A stretch of 64,000 bases of DNA from Erythroxylum novogranatense (lineage: Eukaryota > Streptophyta > Magnoliopsida > Malpighiales > Erythroxylaceae), in the NCBI GenBank assembly GCA_029891385.1, contig CM057226.1:10905225-10969224 (forward strand), given 5' to 3'. This document shows, one piece after another, positions 1 to 11,147 of this stretch. A program made the translations under genes and the position numbers. Numbering within the stretch: the stretch's first letter is position 1; each line of letters starts with the position of its first letter. The notes under the pieces are model-generated. The model ran no database searches. It saw only the letters and a list, made by a program, of their open reading frames with translations, and was not told the origin of the DNA.

Positions 1-814
1 TGTTTGAAGTCTTCACTTGAGGTATTGGGTTATCAAAGAAGATGCGTTATCAAAGGTATTGGGTCCTGACAAATATGGACAAGTAAAAGGTATAGGGAAA
101 GGAGTAACTCTTACACAATTATCCATTATAGCTCAAAGGGACAGCATTATTGACAAACTAAAACAAGAGCAAGCTGAGATGAAAGAAGAAATGGACCATA
201 TAAAGGGCTTACTCAATGAAGCATTAAAACAAAAGCAGGCTAGTATCAATATAATTAATTTAATATTTTCATGGATACAATTTATATTTTATATGAACAT
301 ATATTTTATAAGATGTTCATATGGATTTTACAGGGTGAAAACCAATCATTTGAAGAATCTGAAGATGCATTTTTACAAGGTGAAAGGCAAACAATTGAAG
401 AATCTCAAAATATCTCAGTAAGGTTTTTTGTTTATATGAAAATGTACACTTGGCTATGTATGTGCGTGTCTGTGTATATTTTCTCTCAGTCATTACTTTT
501 TTTTCTCAAAATTGACGCATCCATTTGGTACTGTAGATTGCAAAAACAATTTCGTACAAAAGTAAATGCAAGTTGTTTGATTGGAGAGGGTCTAATGAAC
601 TAGTAGCTGAAGGATGTGTTTCTTCAAATTATCCAGATGCACTTGTTCATCATGTTTCTATTGCCCTGATGCTATGAGAGTTTGGATAGATATAGCTAAG
701 GTACGTAATGCATTTTTGTGGAGGCCAGCATCAGAAATGATTTATGTTGAAGATGCCGTAGGTAGTACAGTTGCTTCGCCTTCTGACAAAGTTGTCATAG
801 TTTCCCCAAACTAA
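1..814 (+). pseudogene. CACTA (En/Spm)-type transposase C-terminal remnant
   Basis: Cut by the left window edge. The first segment (17 to about 240) reads VLGPDKYGQVKGIGKGVT followed by a charged coiled coil (KLKQEQAEMKEEMDHIKGLL). This is the usual C-terminal layout of the plant transposase family found with CACTA elements. A short exon-like piece follows at about 331-420 (GENQSFEESEDAF). The last segment (about 568-814) reads DWRGSNELVAEGCVSS and then, one frame over, PDAMRVWIDIAK and FLWRPASEMIYVEDAVGST, which resembles the DUF8039-type domain seen in the same proteins. The change of frame near 660-670 (between VHHVSIA and PDAMRVW) is a frameshift, so the copy is dead. The intron positions are inferred. 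CACTA termini (CACTA...TAGTG) were not found, so the element's ends are unknown. Confidence 0.6.
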
Positions 815-1462
815 CTTTTAGGTAATTAACTATTTTCTCTGTTTTCTCGTGATTTTTTAAATAAGATTTAGTATTTGCTTTTATTGGTATTATGTCAATG
901 TCTTGCATTAATTATTTAAACGTTTCTGTTTTCAACTCTTCTTAAGTTTGTAACATATTTTATATCATTCTACTATATTTGAAAAATATACTAATGATTT
1001 TTATTTCAATGGTTGTAGATTGTGGAAGTCAAGGATATTATTCATGGGAAGGTAGCACATGGAATTTGAAGATGATATGGTAGTCAGTTTTTGTTTCAAT
1101 AATTTAGGAACTATTTTGGAATAATGATTTAGAGACATATGTTATTGCTTTTGTTATCATTATCTATGTGTTTATTATCTATGATTTGCTTATCTTTGAT
1201 GAACAATAAAATATGGTTTTGAAAAGTTAATTTTATAGTTATAAATTTATTTCGCATTAGTGTACCATTATTTACATAAGTTACACAAGATATATTAGTA
1301 ACACTATTATAATAACATCAAGAAATGTTATCATAAATTCAATAATAACATATTTTTAATATTGTTATTAAACAATAATCTAGAGCATTTTAGAAGTGTC
1401 ACGAAACTCATATCCACAACATTTGGCGATGTAAAAATAAATTTATAAAATAGCTAATTAAT
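815..1462. other. AT-rich stretch without recognised gene
   Basis: A weak exon-like piece lies at about 1019-1070 (VEVKDIIHGKVAHG) after a pyrimidine-poor, AG-ended stretch. It could be one more exon of the upstream transposase remnant. Nothing else was recognised. Confidence 0.4.
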
Positions 1463-1889
1463 AACATTTATAAAATATAATATAAAATCATTTGTAGCTA
1501 CAATAAATGTTATAATAAACTCAACAACAATGTTCTATCAATATTATGAAAACTTATTTATAACATTTTAAAATGTTACAAAATTCATATCTCCTACATG
1601 TTAATGATGTTGCAAAAGTTAATATATAACAGTTCAAAATGTTACAAATAACTAATTAATAACATTTATAAATTATAATATAAAATCATTTATAGATATC
1701 AATAAATGCTATAATAAACTCAACAATAGCATTCTATCAATGTCATGGAAAACTTATCTATAACATTTTAAAATGTTACAAAATTTATATATACTACATG
1801 TTAATGATGTTGCAAAAGTTAATATATAACAGTTCAAAATGTTACAAATAACTAATTAATAACATTTATAAAATATAATATAAATGTTC
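1463..1889. repeat. ~199-bp AT-rich tandem repeat with palindromes
   Basis: The motif AACATTTATA recurs at 1463, 1661 and 1861, giving two full units of about 198-200 bp and the start of a third. Each full unit holds the exact 18-bp palindrome TAACATTTTAAAATGTTA (1561-1578 and 1761-1778). Further spaced TAACAT/ATGTTA motifs occur in both orientations. Position directly downstream of a CACTA transposase remnant suggests a CACTA subterminal region, but this is inference. Confidence 0.7.
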
Positions 1890-2347
1890 CGAGATGCTAA
1901 AGTACTGTAGATAAATATTACAAATTCAAGTAAAATCATAATACTATGAACGTAATCATAATTATGTTCTTTCAATTTAAAATTGCTGTTACAAAATGGA
2001 CATATTATTTGATTTTTATCTTTACCACCTATACTTGATTATCACTGATGTGCATTTTGAATCTAGCATAAGTTATCATGTACTAGCTATTTTTCACGCA
2101 TGTTACTTTGTATCTTTAATTGTCGATTGTATCATCACTCCAAACAAAGTTCATACATAGAGACCACTTCCAACTACATAACTAAGCATAAGAAGCAAAG
2201 TTAAAAAAAAGATACAAAATTATGTATTAGCAAAGTAACAAGTCATAGTTGTCGTGATCAGATACAGAAGATGATAGTGATCAAGATGCTCAACTAGGAC
2301 ATCTCTTATTTCTTGCACAAGCTTTCCCGAGATTTCTGTCACGGACA

Positions 2348-2617
2348 CTAGTTTGGGGGACCTCTCAGAGTGCTAACTAATTCCTTAGGATACTCAGAAT
2401 TCAGCGCTTCAGGTACTGGTCTTCTCCGAAAATAAGCAGAAGGAAAAAATTGGTGAACAGAATCCTGTTTTAATTCATTGTAATAGCCTGCTTCTCGTGA
2501 GAGGAGCCGGTCGTCAAGCTTCTCCGTGGTTACCGCTCGCCCCTCTGACACGGTTCCTAGTATCATGGAGGCAAGCATGAAGAGAACCATACACTGGGTT
2601 GCTGTCAGATTTGCCAT
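2348..2617 (-). CDS. Small secreted peptide precursor 1
   Basis: An 89-residue protein. The N terminus (MANLTATQC, then a hydrophobic stretch FMLASMILGTVS) is a clear signal peptide with a likely cleavage after SEGRA near residue 28. That leaves a mature part of about 60 residues with basic patches (YFRRRPVPEALN) and the end STLRGPPN. It has no cysteine outside the signal peptide, so it is not a defensin-type peptide. The start follows a plausible 5'-UTR intron and a TATA box. A truncated copy (24325-24462) and a diverged relative (25872-26087) lie in the same window and share the M-x-N-L-x-A-T-Q-C start and a KL..RLLS motif just after the signal peptide. The family was not recognised. The C terminus has some resemblance to processed plant signalling peptides, but no known signature fits. 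A role as an apoplastic signalling or defence peptide is inference only. Confidence 0.65.
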   Translation of the reverse strand: MANLTATQCMVLFMLASMILGTVSEGRAVTTEKLDDRLLSREAGYYNELKQDSVHQFFPSAYFRRRPVPEALNSEYPKELVSTLRGPPN

Positions 2618-2669
2618 TTAAGAGCTATGAGAAATGGCCGAAAGCAGATGAGCAAAGGATATAAGCCAC

Positions 2670-2761
2670 CTGAAAGAAATTTATAAGAAAGTAATAAGCC
2701 GGTCTATTAACTAGGATCGCCGGAAAAGAAATGAAAGGTTTGACAACTGGACAGAGCTTAC
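2670..2761 (-). other. Probable 5'-UTR intron of peptide gene 1
   Basis: Read on the minus strand, the leader contains GTAAGC (from 2761) and a pyrimidine-rich acceptor TTTCTTTCAG ending at 2670, about 50 bases before the ATG. The same sites are present in the duplicate copy upstream of 24462. Inferred from consensus only. Confidence 0.45.
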
Positions 2762-2840
2762 ACAGAAACGAGTAATTAAACAATCTCATACACAAATTGC
2801 CTCTTAGATTAGTCAGAGACATAAACTGTCGTGGAGAAGA

Positions 2841-2848
2841 TTATATAG
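2841..2848 (-). promoter_or_regulatory. TATA box of peptide gene 1
   Basis: Minus strand CTATATAA, about 225 bases upstream of the ATG and about 80 upstream of the putative leader intron. It is conserved in copy 2 (near 24682-24689). Confidence 0.5.
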
Positions 2849-3578
2849 GACAAATAGTTCGAAGACTTGTCGTTTAAGTTTTGGTATGGGCAAGTAACTT
2901 GCAAAGAAGCTAATACAGGAAAAATGGAATTAAAGAACGATCGTTATAATGACAATGAGGTTGAATCTATTTGAATAGATAATTAATTTACTGTAGTCAA
3001 GTGTGGACTTGATTTTGGCAAATATTTAAGTACATTAAAAAAAGCAGACAATTAATCTACAATATTGATATTTATTTTAATAAATTTATTAGATAACATC
3101 ACTTTTGTTAGAACAATTATTTTAACTTAAAATATAATCAATTATCAATTATACTAAATTATGTGAAATTAGTTTAAAGTAAGGTTGGTGTATTTGATAA
3201 AACATTATACAAATAATTTATAGATATAAAATAAATGAAAACAGATATATACTGAAAATTAAGGCTCTGCTACCAATTTAGGAGTCTTCCTTATTCAATA
3301 ATAGAACGACAGCTATATTTCTTTATGTTCTTATTCCTATTAATTTGGGGTCTTTCTTTAGATTGTGATGTTAATATATATTTGTACCAATAATCATATA
3401 ACTTAACTCGTTAAAGTAAAATATTAAAATGATCGTTGATGGACTTTTACTATTAGATAGCTAATAATCATCTTTATTATTCTTTTATAGGATTTCACAT
3501 AAATGTAAACAAAATGCATTTATGTTGATATTATTTGATGAATGAACATGTATAAGAAGTAAAATCACATTAATACAT

Positions 3579-3884
3579 GAAAGAAAATTATACACGAAAT
3601 TCTAGATTAATTTTATAATTAATCAACACAAGTAATTAACCCTAGAATTGCAATATACTATATTCAATAATTGGATTGATAAATACCTAGAAATTGAAGA
3701 AACATTGAATCCATTGTTGTTTTCTGTGAAGTGGAGCGACAGAGAGCAGAGGATTTACTACTGCTATTCCGAATCCTTAATTAACAAAAGCACACATACA
3801 TGTAGTTCTCAATGGGGCGACTGTATTTAAAGTCAGCTAGCAGTAAGGCCTCCTGTGCACTGCAAATCATGGGTCAAGCCTACC
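3579..3884. other. Unassigned stretch
   Basis: Lies between the duplication end and the Copia integrase remnant. It has a 60-codon open frame (3648-3830) with no recognisable domain. Nothing supported. Confidence 0.4.
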
Positions 3885-3982
3885 CATCATAGTAAGCCCA
3901 TGAACACAGGAAGAAACCCTGGCCCTTTTGCTATATACTTACAGGATTGTAGAATTGAGGCATAATATACCATACCTGGCAC
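3885..3982 (+). pseudogene. Copia G integrase, left part
   Basis: The plus strand reads MNTGRNPGPFAIYLQDC, then IEA, a stop, and YTIPGT. This is the Copia integrase stretch just before the well-known TPQQNG motif. The rest of that motif ([14 protein letters not shown]) resumes at 10412, so the two parts are one gene split by LTR E. One in-frame stop lies in this short piece. Confidence 0.75.
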
Positions 3983-4693
3983 TGTAGCTCCCCACTCCCG
4001 CGCGACCCGAACCCGACATCGACGGTAACATCCGAGTCCGTGGCCTGCAAAGGTGGCGTGTTAAAACACTCATTCAGTAATCGGTACTTTTTTTTTTACA
4101 AAACAATATATGCGAAATTCAATGCCCAAGTTGGGTCCTCATTTAATCATATACAATTTCATTATACCCAATTTCCAATAGCCACTCGGGCCCATTTTTT
4201 CAAATACAAATATACACTTCATTTCATAAATAAAGACATGCAATGCAGACGCAAACTGATCCCGACTTCTATCCTTCACTTGAATCCTGCAAATATACTC
4301 TCGTTGGCCTAACGGGGTATTCTTCTGGTCCTGAAAAATAATTGTAAATTTTGGGTGAGTTTTGCGAATTCAGTGAGTGACCATCATCGATGGCTCACTC
4401 ATCACATATCACATAAGACATATATTTCATAAATCACATTTCATTTAACAAATTTTCCAATATCGCACATGTTCATATTATTTCACATTCAATCACCGAA
4501 TCAATCTCACTTTATTTCCTATATCACATTATTTCCCATATTCATATCATTTCATTAACAACCATATTGAATCACATAAACTTGTTCAGTTATTTCACAT
4601 TCAATATCATTTAATCATTTATGTCATGCATACGCAGTATATATGAGACTCACTTTCCAATTATTACTCCGTTGTAACCGAGTGCCTGAACTG

Positions 4694-4815
4694 TCCCATA
4701 TAGGGCTCATGGATAACTATCCCATGTAGGGCTCATTGATAAGTGTCCCATGTAGGGCTCATTGGTCACTGTCCTATGTAGGGCTCATTGATAGCTGCCC
4801 CATATAGGGCTCATT
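4694..4815. repeat. 27-28-bp minisatellite in LTR E
   Basis: Five imperfect units built on CCCATGTAGGGCTCATTGAT, spaced 27-28 bp. The corresponding position in the LTRs of B has only a two-fold, diverged CCCATATTGGGACAGTTTA-type repeat (60145-60220), so this is a lineage-specific expansion. Confidence 0.85.
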
Positions 4816-5014
4816 AATCATTGAGCTTGTAGCTCTGATCGGTGGTTACTCTAGTCACAACGGCCATTATGTTTTATGCGTTCATGTAATGGAATGCATC
4901 ACCCACAATTATCTATCCCTTTCAATCACTTATCATATCATCGGACTTTAGTTCGACATTCCACCCTTGAAGTGGAGCATTTCACAGTTTCGTTCATATC
5001 CAAATACACATTTG

Positions 5015-7428
5015 TGTTGCGGTTTAAACAAAATAATTAAATTTTATATAAACCAATTAGAGGCAAGTGCACCCCATCGACAAGTAATATAAATCGGTAA
5101 GAACCGGATATCGTACCCAAGGGAAAAAATTTCAACACGTAAGACAATTAAATTAAACGATGAAAAATTACTCAGACGATCTAAAATTGACTGATTTGAA
5201 AATAAAGTAAATCAAGGAAATATGAAAATTGCAAGGTATGAATTAAAACGACTAGATTTAATCAATTGTCAAAAGTTCGGTTAAGGTATCAGATTTCAAT
5301 TGGATTAGACATTTAAAATAAAATTATATCGGTGGATTGATTTAGGAAATACTTCACTTAAGCAAGTCAAACCCAATGTTCATGGTGTTCCTTTCTCTTC
5401 TAAATCCGAGTCACTAGTTGGTCCATAGATAATTCGGAATAAAAGGCGTTAAATACAATAAGCCTAAAATTAAGTTCGTTAATTCTAGGTATCCTCACAC
5501 AAGATCTTAAGGTTGGTCTACACTTAGTCTCAAGTATGTCGCTTGATTAATTTTCCGAAAAATTAAATTCCATTGGTTGTGGCATCAATCATCTAAGATC
5601 TTAATCTAGGTGATCAAGCAAAATTAAGACTAAATATGCATTTAATCAAGCAAAAATCAATACCACAAAAATTATCCTAGTCCAATATCAATCTTAACCT
5701 TAACCGAAAAGAAAAATTTACTCACACATGTTTATCAATGTAACATAAATCATGGTCATAATATATGATTGCATTGATTAAATTCACACAATTAAAATAA
5801 ATACAAAATTAATAAAAACAAATTAAAAACACCCCCTTTTCCTGCAGCTGAATTTTCTTGTGCCACTAGCTTCAACAAATTCAATCTTCACTAGCTGCTT
5901 CGACGTGGGAGTGTGGAGAGTGTTGAGAGACACATGAGCTATGAGAGTCACAACAGATTGTACGAGAATTCCAGGCATATGAGAGCAAGACCTTATCCAC
6001 TTACAATGCATATCAAACATAGCATTGAAGAAATTCACTAATCACTGATGCAATAGACGCGGATGTAAAGCCTTAATCGTTGATGATGATGAGGATCCAT
6101 AAGCCATCCTTATCTTATCAAACATAGAATGTAAACATAGAATGTCACGTTAATTTTTTTTGCCACTACCAACTCCTAATGTTTTTCACTAACCAGCTAC
6201 AACGTCGTGATTGTCCACCAGTAGACAGTTGTTCTCGCCACCAGCTGCTGTTTCAAGTGGGCTTGTGCGTTAGTGAGGGATTGGATGCTTCCACCAGCTG
6301 TTTCGTTCTTCAATCTAGCCACCAACTCACGTTGTTTTTTTATAGAACCAGCTACTTAGTCCATTTCATGTCCACCATCTGCTTCATCAATTTGAGTTGA
6401 GATTCTCCTTAATGGTCATGTAACGTTGCTCTTCTTCAACCCACCAGCTCAACGTGTCTTTGGTTGTAGCTGTCAAAATGAGTTTTTGGGTGGGTTTGTG
6501 CGTGAGTAATCTCAAGCTAACGTCTATGTTCTCCAGCCCCAAACGTTCCACTCTACAAGCCAGCTAATTCATCAACCTCAATGGATGGAGAGTCTTGAGT
6601 GGTATCTAACGTTAATGAGGGATTGGTTGCTTCCCTCTCTTTTCACCTTGCTAATTTTTTTATTTACCCAGCACCACTCCAATCCTTTTCACACACACAA
6701 CTTACTCAACTCTCACGCACTCATGTCCTCACGTTAGTTGATGGAAGGTCTCCCCATGCTTTCAACGTAGCTGCTCTGTTGTCTTCATGTGGCACAAAAA
6801 TAATTACCTTATTCATGCCCATTACTCTCTAACGCCACTTGCTTTCTTTTTGCCCTTTGTTTATATTTTTCTTCTATTCTTTCCACACAGCCCACGCCTT
6901 TCATGCCACCAGTTGTCTTCTTTATTTAATGTCCACAAGCTTCTTCATCGTGGGGTCTCCACTAGGTGCTGCTTCAATTATTTCTTCACCCCAAGCTGCT
7001 ACTAACGTGATCTCCCTTCACTCACTTAGCTTATACTTGTGTGTCGTTATGTATATGGTTGCGGACTGCTTCTCCAATCTTCCCTCTCTTCATTCCTTGA
7101 TTATCGTAATTATGTAGTCACACTTCTATTCTTCTTCACGCTGCCGCTAGCCTTTGGTTTTTTCTCTATGTAATCAATTTTTTTGCCCCACGCAAGATTC
7201 ATTCTTTGCCCCGCTCTGCGCATACCTCCAACATTTTGTTTACTCCACCAGCTGATTGCTCTTTTTTTTCTTTTAATGCACATTTCTCATTCGTCTCTTG
7301 GCTTTTGTTCATCCAATATGTGCCTAAATTAAAAACAAATAACTCTTAATTAGTGTAATTTAAACATTAAATGGACAAGAGTTTAGCAAATTATATATCT
7401 AAAATTAATATAAAATTGTACATTAACA
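5015..7428 (-). mobile_element. Solo LTR D (2414 bp)
   Basis: Begins TGTTGCGG and ends TTAACA on the plus strand, flanked by the 5-bp direct repeat ATTTG (5010-5014 and 7429-7433). The left end (GCAAGTGCAC ... GGATATCGTACCC) is the reverse complement style of the Athila/Tat LTR 3' end, as in the end of LTR C (35700-35775). The minus orientation is inferred from this. There is no PBS, PPT or coding sequence. The interior (6180-7300) is rich in CACCAGCTG-type pyrimidine words, and its short open frames there look like chance. Confidence 0.85.
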
Positions 7429-8631
7429 ATTTGTCAATCAAATAAGTATAAGCCTTTTTTTTGCTTTTCACAAAATCAAATTATTCACTCAAATGCATAT
7501 GGAATGCGTATGTGACACTTTTCTCATTTATTACGGTTTTGTGACCGAGTGCTCAAACTGTCCCAATATATGCGCATTAATCGTTGAGCCTGAGGCTCTA
7601 AAATCACTGTGGACTCAAGGCCCAAGTACAGTGAGCTTTTAGCTCTCGATGGTTGCTCCAGTCACAACTACCATTATCTGATTATGCATTCATACATGTA
7701 ATGCATATGTCACAATGTATCACATCATAACCAGGTAGTTCACAGATTCACAAACAAGTAACACTTCTATGTCATAACTCCCAATACATCGGACCTTCTG
7801 TCCGGAATCTACAATCATATCCAATCACAAACCCACCATTATCTCCACAGTAAACATATCATAATCGAGAGAACCATCTAGGTGACTCACCTCATATCCA
7901 TGCTTGAAACTCGTCCAAAGCATCAATTTCTCCATTACTTCTTTTCTTCATCAAAGTTAACATTCCCTAAACCATAATTACCCAAATTCAACACCGCATA
8001 CTATATAAACACTAAAATTGAGCTTAGGAAACACAACCCTATACCAATCTTAAGCCATATGAACCAAAACCCTTAAAAAATTAACAAATCAAAAATCTCA
8101 ATCTTACCTTGATCTTTCACCAATCAATGAATTTCTTGGCTTGGATGGAAGCTGTCATCATCCTCCACGTTTTTCTCTTCTTGAGCACCATGAAAATCCC
8201 TCTTGAAGGGCTTAGAAAATCAAGACCTAGTTTTGCTTTTCTTCTTCCTCCTTTCTCCACCGAAAGCTCTCACTCTTCTCTCTTCTTCTGTTTCTCTTCT
8301 ATTTTTTCTAAGTCCCACGACAGCTCTCTTCTTCTATTTAAACAAAACCCCACTTGTCTTATTTACCAAAATGCCATTAATGAGTGCATAATGTCCAATT
8401 TGCCCTTACATATAAGCCTTATAACTTAGAACCTTAAGTGATCGTCCAACAATGCCCTTCCTTTTTACCTTAAAAATTGACACCGTCGCTCCTTAATTCG
8501 ATTAGGTAAAAGGAGCAATATGATAAAACTTTCTCCTAGAGAAATGTTCCTCTTTGTCTGAGCTTTCTATAGACACCAAAATCGCTCACTTCAGTTCAGA
8601 AATTAAGAAGTTATGGCCAAAGCACGTTCGA

Positions 8632-9240
8632 ACCAAAACTAAATCAAGACTGAACACTACATGTGACTTCACTCCAGAAGTTAAACATCTTAGAGGCTAA
8701 ATTGCCAATCTGCTCCTTCAGATAACCTGTAGATCCATGTCTCTAGTTTCATTTGAAATAAGAATTAGATCGATTGGAGCTCTATAGCTCAAGATATCTC
8801 CAAAATACTGAAGTCTATTAGATATTTCGTTCGGACCAAAACTAAATCAAGACTGAACACTACACGTAATTTCAATCCAGAAGTTGAACATCTTATAGGC
8901 TAAATTGCCAATTGGCTCCTTCAGATAACCTGTAGATCCATGTATCTAGTTTCATTTGAAATAAGAATCAGATTGATTGGAGCTTTATAGCTTACGATAT
9001 CTCCAAAATACTGAAGTCTGTTAGATATTTCGTTTGGACCAAAACTAAATCAAGACTGAACACTACACGTAACTTCACTCCAGAATTTGAATATCTTAGA
9101 GGCTAAATTTCCAATCAGCTCCTTCAGATAACTTGTAGATCCATGTCTCTAATTTCATTTGAAATAAAAATTAGATAGATTGGAGCTCTATAGATCAAGA
9201 TATCTCCAAAATACTGAAGTCTGTTCAAAAAAATATCTAA
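8632..9240 (-). repeat. Three 203-bp tandem repeats in the U3 of LTR E
   Basis: ACCAAAACTAAATCAAGACT starts at 8632, 8835 and 9038, exactly 203 bp apart each time. The units share CTTCAGATAAC and ATATCTCCAAAATACTGAAG. They lie upstream of the TATA-like box of this LTR on its own strand, as U3 enhancer repeats often do. The enhancer role is inference. Confidence 0.9.
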
Positions 9241-9292
9241 CTCATAACCTTTTAATCGATCATCCCATTTGGATTTGATTTGCCATTTTCAA

Positions 9293-9440
9293 TTCAATGC
9301 TCGGTCGGTCGGCTAGCTTTCGCTCGGTTGATTGGCCAACTCTCGCTCGGTCAATCTGCCAGCGCTCTCTCAGTCGATCGGCCAGCGCTCGCTTAGTCGG
9401 TCGGCCAGCAGAGGTCGGTCGGCCATCAAAGGTTTCCCAG
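9293..9440. repeat. GC-rich minisatellite (CGGTCGGCCAGC type)
   Basis: About five imperfect units of 25-30 bp built on GCTCGGTCGATCGGCCAGCG in an otherwise AT-rich LTR. A similar but unrelated GC island sits in the 3' LTR of B (58785-58880). Confidence 0.75.
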
Positions 9441-10286
9441 TCCAACATCCTATCTTCCAACTTTCATAACTTTTGACTCAAAACTCCAAATTTTACAAAC
9501 TTGGTATCGATGGAAAGATAAAAGAACGTTCTACAACTTTCATGCAGAACTTAAAAACCATATTGGCCTCTAAAGGGGTCTAAAAGTCCACACAAGATGG
9601 TTGATTGATCAGCCCACCTGAACAGCAACAGAACTTCTAGACCTCATAACTTTCTATGCCCTTGTCCAAAATTTCCATACTTTATATCAATGAAAAGGTA
9701 AAAACATAATCTACCACTTCCATGAGAACTTAAAGCCAAAATCAGTCTCTATAATGGTCGAAAATTCATTCAAACTTTCTATCCTAATCACCTCTTCCTA
9801 AACAACTTCCAAAATCGATCATAACTCCTAGCCCCGATATCAAAAAATTGCATACTTTACGGCGTTAGAAATCTGGAAACATCAGCTACAGCTTTCATTA
9901 AGACCACTTTGACTAATTCCATCTAGATCAGTACAGTTTTTCCGTTGAAGTTTCTAAACACCATTCCTACACTTAGGATGGTTTAGCAACACATCAACTT
10001 CACTTATTCGCAATACCACATACATCGCAAACTCAATTTAAATCTCCCACATGCCAAACCAACAAATAATCGATTGCAGAGGATATGCGCATATGCATTC
10101 CTCAATCACACAAGTCATACATAATCTCATACAATGTCTATTATTAACACAATCAGACACAAAACACTCATTTCATGTACTACCCTCAAAGTAACATTGC
10201 AATTGTTCCAATTAACATTACCCAAGTAAAACATTAAACACCACTAATTCCTCATTCCAAAGTGTAAGCATTCATGAATTAAATGC

Positions 10287-10306
10287 ATATATATATATAT
10301 ATATAT
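10287..10306. repeat. (AT)n microsatellite
   Basis: An uninterrupted AT dinucleotide run of ten units. Confidence 0.95.
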
Positions 10307-10411
10307 GAATATGATGCATGAGCAAGACCAACGCATTTCCTTTGTCTCTCCTTGAGCACATATGTACTGAGATTTCAATTCTAACCCTTAATATGGGGAC
10401 AGGATGCTACA

Positions 10412-11145
10412 TACTCCTCAACAAAATGGGATTGTAGAAAGACAAAATCGTACTCTTATGGAGATGGTTAGGTGTATGCTTAGTCACTCCACCTTACCAG
10501 AGTTTTTGTGGGGAGATGCTTTGAGGACTGCTGTTTATGTTCTCAATCATGTGCTTAGTAAGTCTGTACTAAAGACTCCTTTTGAGCTGATATCAGGAAA
10601 GAAGCCCAGTTTGAAGCATTTCCGTGTTGGGGGCTGTAAGGCTGAGGTGAGGATTTACAATCCTCAGTTGAAGAAACTTGATCCTAGAACTATTTCAGGT
10701 TACTTTATTGGTTATTGTACTGGCTCAAGAGGTTCAAGATTTTATTGTCCCAATCACACTACTAAGGTCATTGAATCAGATCGGGCTGTCTATTTTGAAG
10801 GGGACATGGAATATAATGAAAGGCATGAGTCTCGTGTTGTTGATTTTAGAGAGGATCGTGTTATTGTTCCTACACCTATTGTTTTTCATCCTGAGGAAAT
10901 ACAAACTCCTCTGATTCATGATGATATTGTTGATTGCTTAAAGGGGAAGTTTACAGCAAAAGTAAGAAATGAGAAAATGATTAGGAAGGAGGAACCATTA
11001 CAGATAATTCACACAGACATCTGTAGACCCATTACTCCTATTGCCATGGGAGGCTATAGGTACTTTATAACTTTCATTAATGATTTTTCGCGGTATGGAT
11101 GGATTGAATTGATGCGTGAGAAATCTACCTTTCAAGCCATTAGGG
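10412..11145 (+). pseudogene. Copia G integrase, right part, internally shuffled
   Basis: Starts [19 protein letters not shown] and continues through the integrase C-terminal region ([63 protein letters not shown]). This is the family whose sequence around the insertion site is GPFAKYLQ..Y(T)MPGT. From about 10930 ([14 protein letters not shown] ... [14 protein letters not shown] ... [18 protein letters not shown]) the frame holds an earlier part of the integrase (zinc-finger exit and the first catalytic Asp in HTDICRP). So domain order is reversed: C-terminal piece first, N-terminal piece second, in one open frame. The open frame also begins inside the end of LTR E and ends in LINE sequence, so it is a chance chimera, not a functional protein. 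Confidence 0.75.
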
Positions 11146-11147
11146 AT

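Larger units (their letters stand above)
1890..3578. repeat. Segmental duplication, copy 1
   Basis: This segment matches 15513-15987 plus 24325-25423 in the same orientation. The match starts at CGAGATGC (1890 and 15513) and ends at TAATACAT (3578 and 25423). It holds peptide gene 1 with its leader, promoter and several hundred bases on each side. By eye the first ~120 aligned bases differ at about 8-9 positions, more than the LTR pairs in the window. Confidence 0.9.
3983..10411 (-). mobile_element. Solo LTR E (Ty3-type, ~4.0 kb) in a Copia integrase
   Basis: On the minus strand it runs from TGTAGCATCC (10411) to GGGGAGCTACA (3983), with a perfect 6-bp terminal inverted repeat TGTAGC/GCTACA. 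Without solo LTR D it is about 4.0 kb. The order of parts on its own strand is a long U3 with 203-bp tandem repeats (8632-9240) and a GC-rich minisatellite (9293-9440); a TATA-like TTTAAATA (8335-8342); a purine-rich leader with a donor-like AAGGTAAGA (about 8105-8115); and then GGTGAGTCACCTAG and CACTCGGTCAC modules like those in the LTRs of elements A and B. Both sides are the same Copia integrase. The expected TSD GGCAC is damaged on the right: only three bases lie between the LTR end and the resumed target. No internal domain is present, so this is most simply a solo LTR. Confidence 0.75.

Noticed and set aside
6179..7117. Overlapping open frames in solo LTR D
   Set aside because: Three frames open at once, low complexity, and LTR context; chance frames in pyrimidine-rich DNA.
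8632..9240. CRISPR-like array
   Set aside because: Repeats are long (203 bp), direct and without distinct spacers; this is plant LTR DNA.
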